Of a DNA stretch of 64,000 nt, positions 16,670-25,674 are shown piece after piece; position 1 is the first letter of the stretch; each line of letters opens with the position of its first letter. The DNA is from Streptomyces decoyicus. Its GTDB lineage: Bacteria > Actinomycetota > Actinomycetes > Streptomycetales > Streptomycetaceae. The position numbers and the translations under genes were made by a program. The notes under the pieces were generated by a model. The model was given only the letters and a program-made list of their open reading frames with translations. It was not told the origin of the DNA and made no database searches. Where the stretch lies: contig NZ_CP082301.1 of NCBI RefSeq assembly GCF_019880305.1, forward strand, positions 4,898,001-4,962,000, in the 5' to 3' direction.

Positions 16670-17938
16670 ATGAACGTGGACGCGGCCGTCGCCGCAGTGG
16701 CTGCGATCGCCGGGCTCTGCACCGGTGTCTTCGCCATGCTGGCGTTCCGCTGGAGCGAGCGCGACCAGGCCAAACCCACCCGCACCTCGCTGCACACGGA
16801 CGCCGTGCTGCCCCCCGGGGTCGACACCGTGCTGTCGGTGCTCCGCTCCTCCGCCGTGGTCCTCGACGAGGCCGACTCCGTCGTCAAGGCCAGCTCCGCC
16901 GCCTACGCCCTCGGGCTGGTCCGCGGCGGCAAGCTCGCCGTCGAGCCGATGAGGCAGATGGCCCGCGACACCCGCAGGGACGGCGAGATACGCCAGGTCG
17001 AGCTGGATCTGCCGCGCCGCGGCACCGGCCGCGGCGAGGCCCTCGCGGTCTCCGCCCGGGTCGCCCCGCTCGGCTCCCGGCTCGTCCTGCTGCTGGTCGA
17101 GGACCTCACGGAGGCCCGCCGCATAGAGGCCGTCCGCCGCGACTTCGTGGCCAACGTCAGCCATGAGCTCAAGACGCCCGTCGGCGCCCTGTCGCTGCTC
17201 TCCGAGGCCGTGATGGACGCCAGCGACGACCCCGAGGCCGTCGAGCGCTTCGCCGGCCGGATGCAGAACGAGGCCACCCGTCTGACCAACCTCGTCCAGG
17301 AGCTCATTGACCTCTCCCGGGTGCAGAACGACAACCCGCTGGAGGACGCCGAGCCGGTCCGGGTCGACGAGCTGGTCGCCGAGGCGATGGACCGCTGCCG
17401 CCAGCAGGCCGGCACGAAACAGATCACCATGGCCGTCGGCGGGGCCGATGACCTGCACGTATGGGGAAATCGCGGCCAGCTCGCCGCGGCCCTGGGCAAC
17501 CTCGTCGAGAACGCCGTCAACTACTCCCCGGCACGCACCCGCGTCGGGATCGCCGGGCGCCGTGTCTCCGCGCCCGGCGGCGACCTGATCGAGATCGCGG
17601 TGACCGACCAGGGCATCGGGATATCCGAAAAGGACCGGGACCGCGTCTTCGAGCGGTTCTACCGTGTGGACCCGGCGCGCTCGCGCGCCACCGGCGGGAC
17701 CGGTCTCGGCCTCGCCATCGTCAAGCACGTGGCCGCCTCGCATGGCGGGGAGGTCACGGTGTGGAGCGCTGAGGGACAGGGCTCCACCTTCACCCTGCGT
17801 CTCCCGGAAGCCGGAGCCGTACGCGACCGCGAACGGCCCGCCGACCCGTCCGCGGAGGGCCTCGACGACGAGGACCGCCCGTACGAGACCTTCAACGATC
17901 CGCTCCCAGCTCACCCAGCCCCGGAGGTCCTTCCGTGA
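16670..17938 (+). CDS. phoR: Sensor histidine kinase PhoR (SenX3-like)
   Basis: 422 residues. One N-terminal membrane helix (about residues 4-25), a PAS-like domain (45-125), then the kinase core: H box FVANVSHELKTPVGAL (phospho-His near 167), N box NLVENAVNYSP, G1 DQGIGISEKD, F box VFERFYRVD and G2 GGTGLGLAIVKH. It senses phosphate limitation with PstSCAB-PhoU and phosphorylates PhoP. Its stop overlaps the phoP GTG (GTGA), coupling the pair. Confidence 0.95.
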   Translation: MNVDAAVAAVAAIAGLCTGVFAMLAFRWSERDQAKPTRTSLHTDAVLPPGVDTVLSVLRSSAVVLDEADSVVKASSAAYALGLVRGGKLAVEPMRQMARDTRRDGEIRQVELDLPRRGTGRGEALAVSARVAPLGSRLVLLLVEDLTEARRIEAVRRDFVANVSHELKTPVGALSLLSEAVMDASDDPEAVERFAGRMQNEATRLTNLVQELIDLSRVQNDNPLEDAEPVRVDELVAEAMDRCRQQAGTKQITMAVGGADDLHVWGNRGQLAAALGNLVENAVNYSPARTRVGIAGRRVSAPGGDLIEIAVTDQGIGISEKDRDRVFERFYRVDPARSRATGGTGLGLAIVKHVAASHGGEVTVWSAEGQGSTFTLRLPEAGAVRDRERPADPSAEGLDDEDRPYETFNDPLPAHPAPEVLP

Positions 17939-18615
17939 CCCGAGTGCTTGTCGTCGAGGACGAGGAATCGTTCAGCGACGCACTGTCGTACATGCTCCGC
18001 AAGGAGGGTTTCGAGGTCGCCATCGCGGCTACGGGCCCCGACGGACTGGACGAGTTCGAGCGCAACGGCGCCGACCTCGTCCTGCTGGACCTGATGCTGC
18101 CGGGCCTGCCCGGTACGGAGGTCTGCCGCCAGCTGCGTGGCCGCTCCAATGTCCCGGTCATCATGGTGACCGCCAAGGACAGCGAGATCGACAAGGTCGT
18201 CGGCCTGGAAATAGGGGCCGATGACTATGTCACCAAGCCCTTCTCCTCCCGTGAACTGGTCGCCCGCATCCGCGCGGTGCTCCGCCGCCGCGGCGAGCCG
18301 GAGGAGGTCACCCCGCAGGCCCTGGAGGCCGGCCCGGTCCGGATGGACGTGGACCGCCATGTCGTCACGGTCTCCGGCGGCAAGGTCGACCTCCCCCTCA
18401 AGGAGTTCGACCTCCTGGAGATGCTGCTGCGCAACGCCGGCCGTGTGCTGACCCGTATGCAGCTCATCGACCGGGTCTGGGGCGCCGACTACGTGGGCGA
18501 CACCAAGACCCTCGACGTGCACGTCAAGCGGCTGCGCGCCAAGATCGAGCCCGACCCGGGCGCCCCGCGCTACCTCGTCACGGTCCGCGGCCTGGGCTAC
18601 AAGTTCGAGCCGTAA
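17935..18615 (+). CDS. phoP: Response regulator PhoP (RegX3-like)
   Basis: 226 residues, OmpR family. Receiver domain 1-120 with phospho-acceptor Asp52 in LVLLDLMLPGLPG, acidic pair near 8-10 and Lys101 in DDYVTKPFSSRE. C-terminal winged helix ends RVWGADYVGDTKTLDVHVKR then LRAKIE. Controls the phosphate regulon and, in streptomycetes, affects antibiotic production. GTG start is embedded in the phoR stop. Confidence 0.96.
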   Translation: MTRVLVVEDEESFSDALSYMLRKEGFEVAIAATGPDGLDEFERNGADLVLLDLMLPGLPGTEVCRQLRGRSNVPVIMVTAKDSEIDKVVGLEIGADDYVTKPFSSRELVARIRAVLRRRGEPEEVTPQALEAGPVRMDVDRHVVTVSGGKVDLPLKEFDLLEMLLRNAGRVLTRMQLIDRVWGADYVGDTKTLDVHVKRLRAKIEPDPGAPRYLVTVRGLGYKFEP

Positions 18616-18711
18616 AGAGCGATAGGCACCCGCACCTGGGCGGTGGGCTCCCCGGCACCCGGCAGTGAGCCCGCCGCAGTCAGCGGTGCCCCGCCCCGCG
18701 CGCCGCGGGAA

Positions 18712-18760
18712 CAAGCCTCAGGGGCGCCCGTCCGGACCGGACGGGCGCCCCTGAGGCTTG
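18712..18760. terminator. Long palindromic terminator after phoP
   Basis: 24-bp perfect arms around a single central base (49 bp in all). It separates phoP from a convergent lipoprotein gene and should stop both transcripts. Confidence 0.85.
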
Positions 18761-18795
18761 CCTGTGTGACGGCGGGCTGCCGCCGTCAGTGCGGG

Positions 18796-19419
18796 TCAGT
18801 GACCGCTGTGCGCCGACCCGGGCTTGGCGGAGCCGGAGGGGCTCGCCGAATCGGACGGCTTGCCGGAGCCGGACGGGGACGCCGAGCCGGACGGCTGGGG
18901 CAGCTGCGACGGGCCGTAGCCCTCGAAGTAGCTCTTCGCCGGGATCACGGCGGCGTCCATCTTCACCTTGCCGGTGGAGCTGAAGGCGAACGTCAGCGGC
19001 TGCATGTTCCCGTCCTTGACGGCCTCGCGGCCGCTGGCCAGGACAGCCGAGGCGTTGCCCTTGCCGCCGATCACGACGGAGCCGCCGGCCGGCACGGAGA
19101 TCGGGCCCGAGCCACCGCCGGCGGGCGAGAGCTTGGCCGACTGGCCGGTGCCGTCGACGGAGATCGTGGTCAGCTTCTGGGCCTTGGCGCCGTTGTTGAA
19201 CACCGTCGCGGCCACCACGGCCGGGCCCTTGGCGTTCAGCTCGGGCTGGGTGATGACGGAGACGTTCTGGATCTTGATGTCGCCGACGGAGGTCGCGGCG
19301 TTGTCCGGCTTGACCTGCAGCGTCTGGGCGTCGTTCCCCGCCCCGCACGCGGACAGCGTGGCGATCGAGAGCGAAAGGACGGTGGCGGCGAGGACGCCGC
19401 GTCGAAGGCTGCGGCTCAC
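18796..19419 (-). CDS. Secreted lipoprotein (possibly DUF461-like)
   Basis: 207 residues. Twin-Arg-poor signal peptide RRGVLAATVLSLSIATLSAC with lipobox LSAC and Cys near residue 26, so lipid-anchored outside the membrane. The core is beta-rich (VGDIKIQNVSVITQPE, PAVVAATVFNNGAKAQKL), resembling copper-chaperone-like DUF461/PCuAC beta sandwiches, but I do not see its His/Met ligands. The C-terminal 40 residues are a Ser/Gly/Pro/Lys repeat (KPSDSASPSGS) typical of cell-wall-spanning tails. GTG start supported by AAGGAGA. Conserved beside carD in streptomycetes, from memory. Confidence 0.75.
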   Translation of the reverse strand: MSRSLRRGVLAATVLSLSIATLSACGAGNDAQTLQVKPDNAATSVGDIKIQNVSVITQPELNAKGPAVVAATVFNNGAKAQKLTTISVDGTGQSAKLSPAGGGSGPISVPAGGSVVIGGKGNASAVLASGREAVKDGNMQPLTFAFSSTGKVKMDAAVIPAKSYFEGYGPSQLPQPSGSASPSGSGKPSDSASPSGSAKPGSAHSGH

Positions 19420-20272
19420 GGCGGCGGCATCTCCTTGACGAGCTACGGCGGCCGAACGTTCGTGCCCGGTCGCGGATGGGCGGCTGGGGCGGCACTGTGT
19501 ACGCGTCATGACGACGGGTGCGTGGAGCCGCCCCAAGGGTGTGTCAGCGCCGCTAGGTTACCGAGCCGTCCTCGCGCCGCCGCACCCGACCCGCCCCCGG
19601 CGCGATCAGGTGCCCGCGGCGGCCGCCCGCGCACAAGTTCCCAGGCCCCGGAAGCGGGTTCCCGTAAGGAAAGCCGACCGCAGTTCACGATCCGCCCGGA
19701 ACCGGCCCGGAGTACGGGCCGGGGACTACCCGGAGAACGCCGGCCGCGGCACACCACGCGACACGTCCGGGACACGGGTTCATCGGGACCGTCCTCTTCA
19801 TCGGGACCGCTCACCGAGAACGTTCCTCGAGAACAGGGGAGGGAATATTCGGCAAGCGGCCGTTCGGGTGGCGGACGATGGGTTTCCCCCCGGGGAAATG
19901 CAGTATTCGCAGGGAATGTGAAGGCCTCGCGGAATTGATCACACTCTTCGCGACCCCGGCTCGTGATCAATTCGAGAATCGGTCCCGAGGGGCCCGCGAG
20001 CAGCCGAACGGAGCAGCGGAACTCGCTCATGTGGATCCGTGCAAAACGGGACGTTCGGCCTGCCGATCACCGCGTTCCCGCTACGTCACGGGCATGTTTC
20101 CGCTCACCCGTGCAGCCCCTCCGACCTGCGAATACCCGTCTCCCGAGGCCCTTCGCAGCACGTTCCGGTCACTGTTGTCAAGCCCCGAGATATGCCCTGA
20201 CCTGCGAAAACGCCATTCAGAACGGTCCGTTCCCGTGTTAGCATGGATAGCCACGGAAGGGGTACCTGTCAC
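19420..20272. other. Long intergenic region before carD
   Basis: 853 bp between divergent lipoprotein and carD genes. No convincing gene. It contains the inverted repeat at 19932-19973, a run of AT-richer DNA from 19830, and TTAGCAT-like sequence at 20238-20244 that could be the carD -10. Confidence 0.5.
19932..19973. promoter_or_regulatory. Inverted repeat GAATTGATCAC-N20-GTGATCAATTC
   Basis: Perfect 11-bp arms, unusually AT-rich for this genome, separated by 20 nt. Each arm contains TGATCA. Could be an operator bound by a dimer on one face of DNA (31-bp centre spacing) or an RNA hairpin in a long carD leader. Confidence 0.55.
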
Positions 20273-20755
20273 ATGACGTTCAAGGTTGGCGACACCGTGG
20301 TCTATCCCCATCACGGGGCCGCGCTGATCGAGGCCATCGAAACTCGCCAGATCAAAGGCGTGGACAAGACCTACTTGGTGCTGAAGGTCGCCCAGGGCGA
20401 CTTGACTGTTCGTGTGCCAGCGGACAATGCGGAGTTCGTCGGCGTACGCGACGTGGTTGGTCAGGACGGGCTGGACCGGGTCTTCGAGGTGCTTCGTGCA
20501 CCGTATGCCGAAGAGCCGACGAACTGGTCCCGTCGTTACAAGGCAAATCTCGAGAAGCTCGCTTCCGGTGACGTGATCAAGGTCGCCGAAGTGGTTCGCG
20601 ACCTGTGGCGGCGTGAGCGTGAGCGCGGACTGTCCGCCGGTGAGAAGAGGATGCTCGCGAAGGCGCGCCAGATTCTGGTGAGCGAGCTCGCCCTCGCGGA
20701 GAACACCAACGAGGACAAGGCCGAGGCCCTGCTCGACGAGGTACTCGCGTCCTGA
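20273..20755 (+). CDS. carD: CarD-family RNA polymerase regulator
   Basis: 160 residues. N-terminal RNA polymerase interacting Tudor-like domain (VGDTVVYPHHGAALIEAIE, then LVLKVAQGDLTVRVP) and C-terminal helical DNA-binding domain (SRRYKANLEKLASGD, RDLWRRERERGLSAGEKRML). CarD binds the RNAP beta subunit and stabilises open complexes, notably at rRNA promoters. ATG preceded by GGAAGGGG; in-frame ATG at 20243 is upstream of the conserved start. Confidence 0.96.
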   Translation: MTFKVGDTVVYPHHGAALIEAIETRQIKGVDKTYLVLKVAQGDLTVRVPADNAEFVGVRDVVGQDGLDRVFEVLRAPYAEEPTNWSRRYKANLEKLASGDVIKVAEVVRDLWRRERERGLSAGEKRMLAKARQILVSELALAENTNEDKAEALLDEVLAS

Positions 20756-20997
20756 CGACGTGTGCGCCGGCGAGATCCGGCGCAGCGACGACGTAGCAAT
20801 GCCGCGGTGCCCGAGTGACGACCGTTCCCCTGTGGAGCGGTCTGTTGCCGGGCGCTGCGGCATATCTGCTGCTACGGCATGACTTATGGGTGTGACCCGC
20901 CGGGAGCGGCGAGGGCCGCCGATTCCCTGTGGCGTACCGGTACCGGGCAGCTGCCTCGACCGATGTCACGGAAGGGTCCGGTCAAGGCGGCGCGCCC

Positions 20998-21030
20998 GGC
21001 ACTCCCCCCGGCCTTCGGCCCGGGGGTGCC
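20998..21030. repeat. CTTCGG-loop hairpin upstream of ispD
   Basis: GGCACTCCCCCCGGCC-TTCG-GGCCCGGGGGTGCC, a common type of Streptomyces interspersed hairpin. It lies in the carD-ispD gap (20756-21111), which holds no other recognisable feature. Confidence 0.6.
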
Positions 21031-21111
21031 CCCAAGGCCATACCCACCTCGCCCGAGGAAACAAACCTGTCTGCGTCAATTCCGGGCTTGCCCCGGACTC
21101 CGGAGTCATCG

Positions 21112-21858
21112 ATGTCAGATCCTTCCCGCCCGGTCCGCACCGCCGCGGTGATCCCCGCCGCCGGCCGCGGTGTCCGGCTCGGTCCCGGCACCCCCAAGGC
21201 GCTGCGCACGCTGGGCGGCACCCCCATGCTGGTGCACGCCGTCCGCGCGATGGCCGCCTCCCGCGCGGTCTCCCTCATCGTGGTGGTGGCCCCGCCCGAC
21301 GGCGCCGCCGAGGTCAGCCGCCTGCTCCACGAGCACCCGCTCGCCGAACGCACCGAGCTCGAGGTCGTCCCCGGCGGCGAGACCCGCCAGGAGTCCGTAC
21401 GGCTCGGTCTGGCGGCGCTCCCGGACACCATCGACGTCGTGCTGGTGCATGACGCCGCGCGCCCGCTGGTCCCGGTCGACACGGTCGACACGGTGGTCGC
21501 GGCCGTACGCGCCGGTGCGCCGGCCGTCGTCCCGGCGCTGCCGCTCGCCGACACCGTCAAGCAGGTCGACCCGCAGCCCCAGGGCACCCCGGAGCCGGTG
21601 GTCGGCACCCCGGAGCGGGCCCTGCTGCGCGCCGTACAGACCCCGCAGGGCTTCGACCTGGCGACCCTGCGCAAGGCGCATGACACCGTCGTCGAGGGCG
21701 AGGGCGCCACCGATGATGCCGGGCTGGTCGAACGGCTCGGTTCGCCGGTCGTGGTCGTCCCGGGCCACGAGGAAGCGTTCAAGGTGACCCGGCCGCTGGA
21801 CCTGGTCCTGGCCGAGGCCGTACTCGCCCGCAGGAGGGCCACCGATGGCTATGTCTGA
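21112..21858 (+). CDS. ispD: 2-C-methyl-D-erythritol 4-phosphate cytidylyltransferase
   Basis: 248 residues. Joins CTP and MEP in the non-mevalonate isoprenoid pathway. CTP loop VIPAAGRGVRLGPGTPKAL near residue 11, VLVHDAARPLVP with the Mg-binding Asp, and LRAVQTPQGFDLATL are all canonical. ATG chosen at MSDPSRPVRTAAVIPAAG; the longer upstream frame runs through the hairpin and is not conserved. The 3' end overlaps ispF by 14 nt. Confidence 0.95.
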   Translation: MSDPSRPVRTAAVIPAAGRGVRLGPGTPKALRTLGGTPMLVHAVRAMAASRAVSLIVVVAPPDGAAEVSRLLHEHPLAERTELEVVPGGETRQESVRLGLAALPDTIDVVLVHDAARPLVPVDTVDTVVAAVRAGAPAVVPALPLADTVKQVDPQPQGTPEPVVGTPERALLRAVQTPQGFDLATLRKAHDTVVEGEGATDDAGLVERLGSPVVVVPGHEEAFKVTRPLDLVLAEAVLARRRATDGYV

Positions 21859-22378
21859 CCCGACCCCTTCCGGCGCGCTTCCCGGCGCCCCTCTCCTCCC
21901 CCTCGTCGGCATCGGCACGGATGTGCACGCCTTCGAGCAGGGCCGTGAGCTGTGGTGCGCGGGTCTGCTCTGGGACACCACGGAGAGCGACGGCTACGGC
22001 CTGGCCGGTCACAGCGACGGCGATGTGGCCGCGCACGCCGCCTGTGACGCGCTGTTCTCGGCGGCCGGCGTCGGCGACCTGGGTGCCCACTTCGGCACCA
22101 GCCGCCCCGAGTGGTCCGGCGCCTCCGGAGTGACCCTGCTGGCCGAGGCCGCCCGGATCGTACGGGCCGAGGGCTTCACCATCGGCAATGTCGCGGTGCA
22201 GGTCATCGGCGTACGCCCGAAGGTCGGCAAGCGGCGGGACGAGGCCCAGAAGGCGCTGTCGGCGGCCGTCGGCGCGCCGGTCTCGGTCTCCGGGACGACC
22301 TCGGACGGGCTGGGTCTGACGGGCCGCGCCGAGGGTCTGGCCGCGGTGGCCACGGCGATCGTCTTCCGTACGGCCTGA
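21845..22378 (+). CDS. ispF: 2-C-methyl-D-erythritol 2,4-cyclodiphosphate synthase
   Basis: 177 residues, trimeric Zn enzyme. Metal site Asp26 and His28 in GIGTDVHAF, His56/Asp58 in LAGHSDGDVAAHAACDAL; SGTTSDGLGLTGRAEGLAA is the C-terminal signature. Follows IspD's partner step after IspE. Overlap with ispD implies coupled translation. N-terminus is about 18 residues longer than the E. coli enzyme, so a later start is possible though no better site is seen. Confidence 0.95.
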   Translation: MAMSDPTPSGALPGAPLLPLVGIGTDVHAFEQGRELWCAGLLWDTTESDGYGLAGHSDGDVAAHAACDALFSAAGVGDLGAHFGTSRPEWSGASGVTLLAEAARIVRAEGFTIGNVAVQVIGVRPKVGKRRDEAQKALSAAVGAPVSVSGTTSDGLGLTGRAEGLAAVATAIVFRTA

Positions 22379-22402
22379 CCCGGCGCCCGGTGGTCCCGTT
22401 GC

Positions 22403-22445
22403 GGCGCCCGGCATTCCCCCGTACGGGGCGGGAATGCCGGGCGCC
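22403..22445 (+). terminator. Terminator after ispF
   Basis: Perfect 16-bp arms GGCGCCCGGCATTCCC / GGGAATGCCGGGCGCC enclosing a smaller CCCCGTACGGGG palindrome. Confidence 0.8.
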
Positions 22446-22510
22446 GTACGGGTGTTGGGGGGAAGATCGGAGTATCCGTGTCCCGGAACGGCCCGCAGGA
22501 AGGATCTCTC

Positions 22511-22915
22511 GTGACTGCCACCCTGTCCGATGACCTCAAGAACCTCCTCGATACTCCGGTCTTCGTGACCGTGGCGACCATCCAGCCCGACGGCAGTCCC
22601 CAGGTCTCCCCGGTCTGGGTGAAGCGGGACGGCGACGACCTGCTGTTCTCGACGACCGTCGGCCGGCGCAAGGAAGCCAACCTCCGCCGTGACCCGCGGG
22701 TCACGGTCGTCGCCCAGCCCTTCGACGCCCCGTACACCTATGCCGAGGTCCGCGGCACCGCCACGCTCACCACCGAGGGCGGAGAGCAGCTCATCGACGA
22801 GCTGTCGCGGAAGTACACCGGCAAGCCGTACGCGGACTTCAACCCCGCGGCGGCCGACGACTCCGAGCGGGTGGTCGTCCGGATCACCCCGCGCAAGGTG
22901 GTCGGCAGCATCTGA
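22511..22915 (+). CDS. PPOX-class F420-dependent enzyme
   Basis: 134 residues, split-barrel flavin/F420-binding fold. Family hallmarks: DTPVFVTVATIQPDGSPQVS, VWVKRDGDDLLFSTTVGRRK and LRRDPRVTVVAQP. Such actinobacterial proteins use F420 or FMN for reductions; substrate unknown. GTG start is supported by AGGAAGGA eight bases upstream; an in-frame GTG at 22478 lacks one. Confidence 0.88.
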   Translation: MTATLSDDLKNLLDTPVFVTVATIQPDGSPQVSPVWVKRDGDDLLFSTTVGRRKEANLRRDPRVTVVAQPFDAPYTYAEVRGTATLTTEGGEQLIDELSRKYTGKPYADFNPAAADDSERVVVRITPRKVVGSI

Positions 22916-23037
22916 CGGGTCCGCGGACCGCTCTGGAAGCGCCGACACTTCCGGCGAATCGGACTCCCATGACGGATACGTCACCCCGTGGCCCCATGGG
23001 TCGCGGGGCACTGCCTCGTTCCGACTACCCTGGTTCC

Positions 23038-24432
23038 GTGACGATTCGCCTGTACGACACCAGCGCCCGGCAGATTCGCGATTTCACCCCGCTCACGCCG
23101 GGCTGTGTCTCGATCTACCTGTGTGGTGCGACCGTGCAGGCCGCCCCGCATATCGGGCACATCAGGTCGGGACTGAACTTCGACATCATGCGCCGCTGGT
23201 TCGAGTACCGCGGCTACGACGTGACGTTCGTGCGCAATGTCACGGACATCGACGACAAGATCATCAAGAAGGCGGACGAGCAGGGCCGCCCCTGGTGGTC
23301 GATCGGTTACGAGAACGAGGTCGCCTTCAACACGGCCTACGACACCCTCGGCTGCCTGCGCCCCACCTACGAGCCGCGTGCCACCGGCCACATCCCCGAG
23401 ATGATCGAGATGATGCGCGGCCTGATCGAGCGCGGTCACGCCTACGCCGCCGACGGCAACGTCTACTTCGACGTGCGGTCCTTCCCGGAGTATCTCCAGC
23501 TGTCCAACCAGGAGTTGGACAACCTCCTCCAGCCGTCCGGCGAGGGCGAGACCGGCAAGCGGGACCCGCGCGACTTCGCCATGTGGAAGGCGGCCAAGGA
23601 GGGTGAGCCCAGCTGGGAGACCCCCTGGGGCCGCGGCCGGCCCGGCTGGCATCTGGAGTGCTCGGCGATGGCGCACAAGTACCTGGGTGCCGCGTTCGAC
23701 ATCCACGGCGGCGGCATCGACCTGATCTTCCCGCACCACGAGAACGAGATCGCCCAGGCCAAGGCGTACGGCGACGACTTCGCCGCGTACTGGACCCACA
23801 ACGCCTGGGTGACCATGAGCGGCGAGAAGATGGCCAAGTCGCTCGGCAACTCCGTGCTGGTCTCGGAGATGGTCCAGCGCTGGCGCCCGATCGTGCTGCG
23901 CTACTACCTGGGCACCCCGCACTACCGCTCCATGATCGAGTACAGCGAGGACGCGCTGCGCGAGGCCGAGTCCGCGTTCGCGCGGATCGAGGGGTTCGTC
24001 CAGCGGGTCGTCGAGAAGGCCGGGGTCGTCGAGCCGGCGGCCGAGGTGCCGCCGGCGTTCGCCGAGGCGATGGACGACGATCTGGGTGTCCCGCAGGCGC
24101 TGGCGATCGTGCACACCACCGTCCGCCAGGGCAATTCCGCGCTGACCGCCGACGACAAGGAAGCGGCGGTGGCCCGGCTGGCCGAGCTGCGTGCGATGCT
24201 CGGGGTGCTCGGTCTGGACCCGCTCGAAGAGCGCTGGTCCGGCGGCGGCACGGACCGCGGCGATGACCTCCACGGCGTCGTGGACTCGCTGGTCCGTCTC
24301 GTCCTCGAACAGCGCCAGGCCGCCCGCTCCCGCAAGGACTACGCCACCGCCGACGCCATCCGCGATCAGCTCCAGCAGTCCGGACTCGCCATCGAGGACA
24401 CCCCCTCGGGCCCGCGCTGGTCGCTGTCCTGA
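23038..24432 (+). CDS. cysS: Cysteinyl-tRNA synthetase
   Basis: 464 residues. HIGH motif PHIGHIRSG, zinc ligands in CGATVQ, WHLECSAMAHK and HHENE, and KMSKS loop GEKMAKSLGNS are all present. Charges tRNA-Cys. GTG start gives VTIRLYDTSARQI, the usual N-terminus. A C-terminal DALR-like helical domain ends SRKDYATADAIRDQL. The related ligase MshC is excluded by length and the full C-terminal domain. Confidence 0.96.
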   Translation: MTIRLYDTSARQIRDFTPLTPGCVSIYLCGATVQAAPHIGHIRSGLNFDIMRRWFEYRGYDVTFVRNVTDIDDKIIKKADEQGRPWWSIGYENEVAFNTAYDTLGCLRPTYEPRATGHIPEMIEMMRGLIERGHAYAADGNVYFDVRSFPEYLQLSNQELDNLLQPSGEGETGKRDPRDFAMWKAAKEGEPSWETPWGRGRPGWHLECSAMAHKYLGAAFDIHGGGIDLIFPHHENEIAQAKAYGDDFAAYWTHNAWVTMSGEKMAKSLGNSVLVSEMVQRWRPIVLRYYLGTPHYRSMIEYSEDALREAESAFARIEGFVQRVVEKAGVVEPAAEVPPAFAEAMDDDLGVPQALAIVHTTVRQGNSALTADDKEAAVARLAELRAMLGVLGLDPLEERWSGGGTDRGDDLHGVVDSLVRLVLEQRQAARSRKDYATADAIRDQLQQSGLAIEDTPSGPRWSLS

Positions 24433-24560
24433 CCTCGGCCCCACGCCTCGTCGGCCACCCGGATTCGCCCCGCACGGTGGCCGCGGGCGACACTCAATCC
24501 ATACGTACGTACCCACTCCACGTCGCGAGACGTCGAGAGCAGTGAAGAAACAGGTGACCC

Positions 24561-25517
24561 ATGGCCGGCAACAGCCAGCGCAGGAACCGCCGCACGTCCA
24601 ACAAGAAGGGCGCGCAGGTCGGCAGCGGCGGTAAGCGGCGCCGGGGCCTGGAAGGCAAGGGGCCGACCCCGCCCGCCTCCGAGCGCAAGGGACATGTCAA
24701 GAACCGCGTGGCCAACGCCAAGGCGAAGCACGCCGCGGCCCGTCGTCCCGCGCCCCGCCGCGGCGGTGCGAAGGGCACCGCCGAGCTCGTCGTCGGCCGT
24801 AACCCGGTCTTCGAGGCGCTGCGCGACGGCGTGCCCGCGACGAACCTCTACGTCCAGCAGTTCATCGACACCGACGAGCGGGTGCGCGAGGCGCTCCAGC
24901 TCGCCTCGGAGCGCGGCAACATCAACCTGATGGAGGCGCCGCGCCCCGAGCTGGACCGGATGACCAACGGTCTCAACCACCAGGGCCTGGTCCTCCAGGT
25001 CCCGCCGTACGACTACGCGCACCCCGAGGACCTGGCCGCGGCCGCCTTCGACAACGGTGACGACCCGCTGATCGTCGCGCTCGACGGCGTCACCGACCCG
25101 CGCAACCTCGGCGCGGTGGTCCGCTCCGTGTGTGCCTTCGGCGGCCACGGCGTGGTCGTGCCGGAGCGCCGGGCGGCCGGTATGACGGCCGGTGCGTGGA
25201 AGACCTCGGCGGGCACCGCGGCCCGTACGCCGGTCGCGCGCGCCACCAACCTGACCCGGACCCTGGAGTCGTACCAGAAGGCCGGTCTGACGGTCGTCGG
25301 TCTGGCCGCGGACGGCGAGATGGAGCTCCAGGACGTCGCGGCGCTGGACGGCCCGGTCGTCATCGTGGTCGGCAGCGAGGGCAAGGGCCTGTCGCGGCTG
25401 GTCGGCGAGACCTGTGACGTGCGGGCGCGGATCCCGATGCCGGGCGGCGCGGAGTCGCTGAACGCCGGTGTCGCGGCCGGTGTCGTCCTGTGGGAAGCGG
25501 CGCGCCGCCGCGCCTGA
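24561..25517 (+). CDS. rlmB: 23S rRNA (guanosine-2'-O-)-methyltransferase RlmB
   Basis: 318 residues, SPOUT class. A basic Lys/Arg-rich extension of about 75 residues precedes the substrate-binding domain (LVVGRNPVFEALRDGVPA). SpoU motifs: DPRNLGAVVRSVCAFG, VIVVGSEGKGLSRLV and IPMPGGAESLNAGVAAGVVL, which forms the knotted SAM site. Target is inferred as G2251 or an equivalent 2'-O site. Directly follows cysS as in other streptomycetes. Confidence 0.93.
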   Translation: MAGNSQRRNRRTSNKKGAQVGSGGKRRRGLEGKGPTPPASERKGHVKNRVANAKAKHAAARRPAPRRGGAKGTAELVVGRNPVFEALRDGVPATNLYVQQFIDTDERVREALQLASERGNINLMEAPRPELDRMTNGLNHQGLVLQVPPYDYAHPEDLAAAAFDNGDDPLIVALDGVTDPRNLGAVVRSVCAFGGHGVVVPERRAAGMTAGAWKTSAGTAARTPVARATNLTRTLESYQKAGLTVVGLAADGEMELQDVAALDGPVVIVVGSEGKGLSRLVGETCDVRARIPMPGGAESLNAGVAAGVVLWEAARRRA

Positions 25518-25525
25518 GCCCGGGT

Positions 25526-25567
25526 GCCCCGGGGCCGGCGGTACGCACCTGTGCCGCACCCCGGGGC
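25526..25567 (+). terminator. Probable terminator after rlmB
   Basis: GCCCCGGGG...CCCCGGGGC arms with an inner weaker stem, starting 9 nt after the stop. Confidence 0.45.
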
Positions 25568-25674
25568 AAGACCTGACCCTCTGTGCGTCTTTCCGGTATC
25601 CCGTGATCTTTTGACGGGTCTCGGACAGATCGACCCGGTCAAGGCAGTGTCCTATACGCGAGTCACTCGGTTAG

